Source of the DNA: Pachyseris speciosa
Lineage: Eukaryota; Cnidaria; Anthozoa; Scleractinia; Pachyseridae
Assembly (NCBI GenBank): GCA_016490735.1
Contig: JAEMWC010000054.1
Coordinates: 310,001-374,000 of the forward strand
Direction of reading: 5' to 3'
Length of the DNA stretch: 64,000 nt
In this document: positions 51,701-60,700 of the stretch, piece after piece
Numbering within the stretch: position 1 is the stretch's first letter
Layout: each line of letters begins with the position of its first letter
Notes under the pieces: generated by a model
The model's input: only the letters and a program-made list of their open reading frames with translations
Told to the model about the DNA's origin: nothing
The model's database searches: none
Made by a program: the position numbers and the translations under genes

Positions 51701-54700
51701 TTAATATTCATGAAAAATTTGGGACCAGAGGAAGTAGTCGTGATAATTGAGAAGTCCGGATAATCAAGGTTCAACTGCACTGACACTTAATAGTCCAAAC
51801 TTACTTTCAACCTTTGACAATGAACAGGGACTGGAATCCATTAGAGCCATTTGAAAGTGCTGAAAATGATATCATTCATTATTATCATCATTATTATACA
51901 ACCGTTATAATGTAATTGCATTTACTTAATTGTTAATTATATATCTCAGGGCTGTCATTACGGACCGGGGGTCGAGGATTTTCCCCAGCCAATTCTGATA
52001 ATTCTGGAGTAGATCCCCAGCTACTTTCATGGAAAAACAGCATGTTGACTATACGACAACAGCTGGATTCCCCGGCTACTTTTTGCACATCTCCTCCTAC
52101 ATAAAAAATTAGTGACAGCCCTGTCTATCTACAGCTGTATAATGAGGACCATAAGGACCATATGTCAGGTCCTCAGCACAGAAAGCAAATAAGCAAGCAC
52201 CATAAATTTAATGTTACAGGTCAAATTTGATTTTAGGTTAAAAATGTTCAACCTAAGTTGAATCTCAATTCTTAACCCTTAGTATGAATAATGAATGTTT
52301 GGAAACAATAGGAATTGAGATTCAACCTAGGTTAAATCAAAATTAACCTTGACTTGAGACATACACTGTATATTTCACAAATAAGAAAGCCTTAACTGTG
52401 CTTTGTTCTGTTATGAGGCACGCAAGAAGTGACGAGGGCACGAAAGAAGTAGGAAGAAGCACGAGCCACAGGCGAGTGCTTTTAACTACTTCTTGAGTAG
52501 TTTGCTATGAATCCGTTTGCTATGTTTGCCGATGCGTGTTTTTAAGCGGATGTGTTTTTTCAAGTGATGGAAACCTTTACAACGATAGGTGAATTAAATA
52601 AATTTCAGCTCTGAACATTTGGTTTAATTGTTGTTACTTTTGTTCAGGACTGAAACTCGTATTTATCTCTCGACTGGATGTAAATAGTTATCAAATGATC
52701 TACACTCGTTCTGCATGCAAATTAAGAAGTAAGCTTAAGCTTAGTTGAACTGTATTTTCATTTGCTTTGCAAGCGAACGAGTGATTTTACTCCGCTTGGC
52801 TGACTGTTTTTCGACGTGCCTCAGCAATGTTAACTAAATAAAATTTTGCCCTTATTTTATTAACATGTAATTGGAATGAGTCCTCGTAAACAACTTGTGT
52901 TTTGAGACGTTGCTGAAATTGCCCTCATTGCTGTGTGACTCAGCAACTTCTCAAAACACGCTTGACAGTAATCCTTAATTTTTAATGCTGTTATTGTGGT
53001 GTTACTCGCACAAACATCTACCAAATCCATTGAAGCTAACCGTTTGTTTTCATACACATTTTCTAGGTCGCACAAGACATCTGAATCAAAATAAAAACCG
53101 AGGGAAAAATTCCGATTTTCATTTGGGTCAATGGCGTGACATCGTAGCTGCCCATGCATCTGTACTCTCATAAGGCACGCTGTTTTAACCAATCGGAGTG
53201 CGCGTTATATCGAAACTTTATTATAAATACATACGAAGACTCATTAATTTTTATATTACAATATTATAGAAAAGATTTCATTGATCGTCAAGAAATAGGT
53301 TTGAGAATGTGCTTTATACCTTAACACTTGCTTCACAGCTTCCTTGTGCTTTGAATATGATTGCCAGTCTAAGATGAACTTCATTGGAACAATTGAAACT
53401 AGGATCGATGTACAGCAACTGCTGAAAGATCTTTATCGCCCTGTTTAACAAAATACACATACAGCAATCAAATGTTACCTAGAACATTCTTTATGCCTAT
53501 ATTTCAACTCCTGAACAATTTCCATGTCTTTTTTCAGCCTTTTCACTCAGTTTAAAGCACTAAGGGACGGGTTCATTATTTATGGGGATGACCGGGTCGG
53601 ATAACTGAAACTAAGTTTTCGTTTTAAATTGACCTGACTCGTTTTAAATTTTTCAAAGCCTGGTCAATGAAAATAATATTAAAGTTGACATAAAATCATG
53701 ACATGGTAGTGCTATGAAAGTTGTTTCATAAACACATGGTGTAGACTTGTCAATAAACTGTTCCAGCAACTGGTTAATTCACAACGCAACAGTACGTGAA
53801 TGTCTTCCAAAACAAGATTTTGGTAGGAAACATGAGCAATTGAAAAGTACAAAATGCCATGATAGAGATTACTTTTGGAACACACTTGAGAAAATTATGC
53901 TAGTCCATGAAGCTGTAGAATTCAACTCATCAATTAATGGAACCAAACAATGTTCATGAATTGTACATGGCCTTCATGGTTTGATACAAAACTCGATCAA
54001 CGTATTTACAAAATGTTTTTATACCTCAGTGCCACAACTTTAACTACAATATGCCCTTGCCTAGATGCTGTTGTAAATGATTGTATCTTTCCTCTCCACG
54101 AGTGCCACAATCACGGATCCCTTTGTCACTTTAATACAACTAAAACTAATTTGTTTTAATGTACCTTCGCATTGCCACATTCTCCGCATCATCGCGCTCA
54201 AAATGCATTAATTTGCGTATAAACTTTATCTTTTCCAGATATGGGCATAGTTTTTCCCCAGTCAAAAATCTAAACAAAACATTCATTTCGAAGAAAATTG
54301 GTAACATTTATTAAGATGTATACTAAACTACGAAACAACAGAAAGAAAAGTTCGAAACGAACAAACACCACTAAATCACCGGAGACTAAAGCAAAGCCAC
54401 GGAAACAAAACTGCCAGTCAACGTTACCTTGCAAGCTTTGTTTTACAGTCGTTTTGTTTTGTTTCGATTCTTTCTCTCATTTCAGCGCTTTTGTTTTGGT
54501 TGTTTGGGCGGTGTTGCTTTTATTCTGGAAACCAGGTTTCGTTTTGCTACTTCAAGTTTTTGAGAGGAGTTTTTTAATAGTTTCATATTTCAATTGTACA
54601 TGCCTCATTTTGACGACTTAACTGAAACCATAAAATTCCTCTTCCTCAGAGTCACTCCGAAAAACAGACCACAATTTGTCACTGGCATGGAGAGAGTAAT

Positions 54701-57700
54701 CCTGTCGCGTGCTTCCTCCAGCTGTTCCTTGCTCTGACTCACTATCGCCTGCTTCAATTAATTCTGCGAGAACGATATCATCTTGGCTGTTACTTTCTTC
54801 ACATTCACCTTCACTTACATCTTCCAACATTTCTGCGTGTTTGCCACCACCCTCGTCTGCACCAAGTACATGCAAAGAGATTTTTCTAATCTTGTTGAGC
54901 TTTTGTTCCACTGCATGACAGTTAATAATGTTTTAGATATTTTTCCAACTCAGAAACAAGTAGTTTTTTATGTTTCCAGACTGTACTAATTCACGCCAGG
55001 CATACTCTTCAACTGTTTTTAGAGCGTGTTTGTTTTTCTGCTCAATGCGCCCCCTTGCTCTGATATTGCTCTGAATTTTCAAATCCTGTAAATGTGCAAT
55101 GTAAGCTTGTGCTAAGTCTTGCTCCACAGCAAATTTTTTTGAGAACTGCTCGACCTCTTCTTTGCAAGACAGGTACAGTACCGTTTAAAGGTAAGTTGAC
55201 AGTCTCTTTCGAGTCTCGATTCTCGACTCGATCCTCGATACTCGATCCCTGCGAGTTTCGAGCATCGAGGATCGAGGCTCAACCATCGAGAATCGAGTCG
55301 AGGATCGCGTCTCGCAAGATCAGAGATAATGAGCTTGTCGCTTGACTGATCACTCGATAGACCTTTCGAGCAAATCGGGGATCACATCTTGAAAAGCACC
55401 TTATAATTATTCCTTCAGCTACTTGAAGGAACGCAAACGATTCAAGTGTAGTCGTTCTGTACGTTATGTTGCTCGATCGATGCACCACAGAATGTGGGCT
55501 TTCATTTCCAATCAATTCGTTGCAATACATTTTGGCTTTGTCGCTCCACAAACTTACGTTTTTACGAGAGTTCCATCGAAGTCTTATCAATTTATTTGAG
55601 AGGCGAGGAGCGATTTATTCGACACGCGAAGGTGTCAATACACATGTTCACGAATGGTGCTCGTTCGTAACTTTATTTCGTTGAAACAGGGATTTCTTCG
55701 ACCGTTCTTAGGATTTAATTTTACAATGTAACTCCTCCAAACTGGAAACACAAATGTGTGTAATTCGTTATGGTACCCACTGTATGCAAATTTTCAGTTC
55801 TCACGCGCGTTATCTGTCAAGTCTATTTTTAATTCAATGTTTACTTTGCGCTATTTTTGGCCGAAGACTGAAGATCATCTCGGCGACGTTTCTATCCAAA
55901 TTATACAAGTATTTCACTTCGGATGTTTCCTTGAAGTTTTACTACTGTTTCATCGAACGTTTATCAATTTATTTATTTCAAAGGCGAGGAGCGATTTTCA
56001 AAGTTGGCGTTTCCGTCCTCGTGGTTGATGAACGGTTTTGTCGAATCTTGTTCGATCAATCGCGCCAGCCTTGAATACCTTACGCTTGCCAAGCGGCTAC
56101 TGGCTAGCGACTACACTATTCGCCTACTTGTACACTGTGCATTTTTGTCGAAAAATAAGCCGCTTTCTCGAAATTTTGATCGCTTTTGATGACAGTGTTC
56201 GCAACGAACCACAGCGATCATGATTCGTTGCGCTTATGGACGAGCGGCCATATGAACGTAAATTTAGCATCGGAACTTTTATGCAGAAAAGCACAACGCT
56301 GTAACCTCGAAAGAAACTGAATGTCTTTTGACCTTGTTTTTTTTTTTTTTTTTTTATGCAGTATACGATATTTCCTTGAGAAGTACACGGCGTCCTCTTG
56401 ACCGCGCTGTACGTCCTTTAGCTTGAATTCGTTGCGTTGTTCGAACAGAAACTGCATACAGAACAACTGTGTTCTTTCCTCAAGAACTCGTAAGGTCGAA
56501 TCGCGTACTCGATGAATCGCGTACTCGATGAATAACAATAAAATTCTTCCTGCGAGAATCGAGTAACGAGGATCGAGTTGAGTTTCGAGTGAATCGAGTC
56601 TCGATTCTCGACTCGATCCTCGATACTGGATTCTCGCGAGGATCGAGTCGAGACTGTCAACTTACCTTTAAACGGTACTGTACCTTCACTTACCAGTCTC
56701 TTAATGTTAGCTTGTGGCTGGAAGTCATCTGGAGCCTGTGGCTTACCATTCTCATCTGTGGTGGGTGTCTCATTCACCAGTTTAAAATGAAAGAGTTCTT
56801 CTGGATCTGGAATGGGCTGTGGAATACCTTTTATTGGCAAAGGACTTGTCCAACCTTGATCAGAAATAAATGAACAATATTCTGTAGTCTCGGAACAACA
56901 GCAGCGGTACATGTACTCAAAGAAACGTTCTCCAATTTTGTAACGCATCTCGATAAACTTTAGAATCTTCTCGATATAGCTGCTTCCAGGAACATCTGAT
57001 TTCTTCTGTTGGGCTGCATTTTGATGCTCCTTGAGGTACATTTTATTGAAAAAAAAATAGTTATGGCCATCATTTTTTCAGCTAGAAGAGCACTTATAAA
57101 ATTGCCCAAGACTGGTGCATCGTCTACTCTTTCTCTCACTATCTCTGCTATACTCGCCATGCATTTTTCGACATCCTATTTTTTTCGTATATTTCAAAAT
57201 CACTCGGCATCATTTCTGCAATACCTTTGTCCGTAAGGTCATCAAATCGTTTGTAGAAGTTCCAGTCTATGGTGCTTCCGTCAACTACTCTGTCGCCGAT
57301 GGCCGAGTTTGTCCTTTCAGCTTCATTCTGTCCGCTATCCCACGTGAACGATGGACAGGTACACGGTAGTCACTTCTGTGAATGCGTGCAAGTTCTGCAT
57401 CTCTAAATCTAACTTCATATTAGACACCCCTACACCTGGTCCAGCATCAGTTAAATCGGCCCAGTTAGGTTTCACAGGGGGCAAATTTAGTTCCGCAATA
57501 TGCTCAAGGATATGGTTAGCTTTCTGAAGAACGTCTGCAGTGAAATCTCCCCAGAGGCTGTTACCAGTGACACACTTTGCCAAAATTGCCTCTGCAGTTG
57601 CAATAAGATCTTTTTGTCTACTAAGCAGTTCATTTCCTTGTAATTTCTCAAATTCAGAGCAAAGTGCAACGTTAATGTTCCATTGTAACTCAGCGATTTC

Positions 57701-60700
57701 TGCTCATCCTGCAACATGCCTAAGTCACTGCTGCTCATACAGACGGTGCTTACAAGTGTTATCCGTTGTTACTTTGAGAATATCACCTTCTTCAGTCATA
57801 TCGACGTACAAGAAAACATCATCATGAACAGCAGCACAACGAGAACGAAAATGCTTAGAATAGGACTTTCTGAGTTCCTTAGCCTCGAATTCATCAGGAT
57901 ATAACAAACGCAATCTTTCAGTTTCATTAGCCCATGTGTTTCCTGAAGAGTCAACATAAGCTTTTGGCCGAATAACAACAATGTGCCTATCGTTTTTCAT
58001 CAACAACTTTTCTTTCCCATCAATGACAACTGGTTCTTGGGTAAAAATGTGATGAATTGAGGGTGTGATGTACATTTGACTTTCTGGCCAGTCATATTTT
58101 GGGAGTTTTCGAGCTTTCACTTCAGTTGACATTGTTAGAATTCGAAAATTTCTAGTCTTACTAAAACCCTCAGAAGTGCCAGGCCTCAAATATGCTTTGT
58201 CATCAATTGATCGCATAAAGCTCAGTTCCTGAAATGTTCTGGTGTTGATGAGCCGTAAAAAACAGTTTTAATGTTACGAACATGTGCTCGCTGGTAATGC
58301 GTATTTTCGTTCATTTGATCTTCTGTTTTCAGTGGCTTTTTGGTGTAAAATAAAGCATTGCCTCTATGCCTTCCACTTTGAATACTTCTGCTGTTGTGCA
58401 CCTGTAAACGATTCCAAGCAGTTATGGCCGATTTAATGGGGGCTTTACCCCGATTTTCAAGGTCAAAGTTTGCTATGTTTACCAGATCGCGGACCTTAAC
58501 CCTTCTGTTAGTAAATATGACAGTTTCTTTGCATCTGCCATGGTATGTTGCCTTAGATTCAATGGCCTTAGCAATGAATTCCTCACATTCCACGTCAATT
58601 TTGTCATGAGGGCATGCTCAGGACTAAGCGCCTTTTTTAAATTCTGTTATCTTCAAGCAGTCAATTAGCTGTTCGCTGTTTTTTATCTGCTGCAGTCTTT
58701 GCCGTGAATAGCTTGTGTCGTTTTGTTGGAGAGCTACAAATTGTTCTTTTGATTTTTCAGCAGTTTCAATTTTGTAAGTCATGCAACCATTCACATGTCC
58801 AACTATTTCTCTTTTTCGTGTGCAGATCTTTCATAGAGACAATTTCCTGTGACAGCTGTTTCACTTTGGAAGCAATTCTTAAATTGACCATGTCGTTTGC
58901 TGCTAATTTTGCGTTTTCACATTCCTCCACACCTGTCACTATCACTTTCGTAGCAGCACGAATTTAGCAGCACCAATGTTTTGTAATTCAGAGTCTGATC
59001 TTGTTGAGCCAAGAAGTACACGAGCGCATTTGCAATCCCATTCAGACTCCATTGACTCTAAAATCGCAGCCGTGTTGCTCACATTAAGTGTAAGACCTCT
59101 TTTTTCAATTCAGCTATCATTGTTTGTTTGGCCACGTTCTAAAAGTAACCACCGGAGCAAAGACTCAGTGTGATGACTACCATCAGGGCGAATAGCAATG
59201 ATGTGGCGATCGTTGGGCTTGAACACTATGTATACCAGAAGTCTGTTCACCGGATGAAGCAAAAGGTCGCAAAATTCCAGTTTACCCTTGGGTGTGTTGT
59301 TTGAAAATGACTGATATCCATCGTAGGTTTCAAATGCTTCTTGGAAACTTATGGGACACTCCACAACGACCAAGAGTTTAAGCAGCTCCAAAAGACCCTT
59401 GCATTTCTCGATTTTTTGTTGATTTGTTTTTTTCTGTTTCCTGAGCCTCTGAAGTTCGTTTATAAGATAGTTCATATTAGCTTGTGCACTGAGTTCTTGC
59501 AGTGACCTTCTTAAATAACCACCATCAGGGGTTTCTATCAGTTTGGTCTCCTCCCAAATGATTGAGCGATTTGGAATGGTGACTGCAGAAGGCGTACACG
59601 TCTCTTTTTTTCTTTCATAGGTCTCATTTACACTAAATGCTTGCTTTTGCATAGTCAATGAAATGGTGGTAAACGTCGCCAAAGCTCTCAGAAATAACCT
59701 TGCAGTTGTGCCGGCTTTGAAATGCCCATAGTGATCACCTCTGTATTCTGATTTTTGCTCAAAGTACCATAAAGAACCACTATATCTTCTAGGTGAATTC
59801 ATAAACATAGTTTTCATACCTCCAAAACAGCATTTTAGACCATGAAAGCAGCATGCCAGCGCCATTAAACAAACGTTATTCTCCCGGCTGTAGGCAGTCT
59901 AGGAAACCTGGCACCTTCGGGTTGTAGGTTAAATGGCTTTATTCTTAATCGTTTGCCATTCATCTGATAAGGCTGTCAAAGATAACATCCGGAAAACAAT
60001 TGACAGCTAGATAGCCACACAACGCAGTTCTTGTGCCAGATCAGACTGGTATTGCGAACCAGAGATCCAGTGAAATACAAGTCACTGCAATAGATGAAAG
60101 TCTTGAAGCATTCTTGACTAGACTTAATTTGTCTCAGTACTTTGATAATTTTCGAGAGGCAGGGTTTGATGATCTGGAGACAGCAGTCATGCTATCGGAG
60201 GAAGAACTGAAGCAAAGTGTTGGCATTCTGTTACCGGGACACAAGTAGAAGCTGCCTTTGAACTTTGAGAAGCTCTGCCAACCAACTACTTTTCAATCAA
60301 GTCATGCTCAGCTGGGAAAGTCAAGGAAATCACTGCAGGCAAAACTTAAATTTCAAAGCGGTAAATTAACTGCAGAGTTCCCCGAAGAACCATCAGACCC
60401 AGAAGTGCCTTGGAAGAGATTCATGATTCCCCAGGCAAGATTTCCCAGACAGCATTTTTTTAACAGTATTCTTCCACAAGTGTATGAGTCAGCCCAGCCA
60501 CATCTGCTGGCCCAGTTCGAAAGCTACTGGATTAAAGAAAGAAGAGAGAGATGGGAGAGGAAACAGCTGCTTGACAGTTTGACGGCTTCAGTGACAAGAA
60601 TAACCGACCTGTCTGAAAAAAATTACATTGCTCGAGTGAGGTCATTGCCAGTTCCTTCCAGGCTGCAGGATGTCTCAACCTGTGTGCCTGCCAAGAAAGA

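Noticed and set aside
54165..54302. Exon-like stretch between two KDM6A exons
   Set aside because: Its phase would create a stop after the 62078 donor, and the flanking exons already join to give the conserved YPW-AIK sequence.
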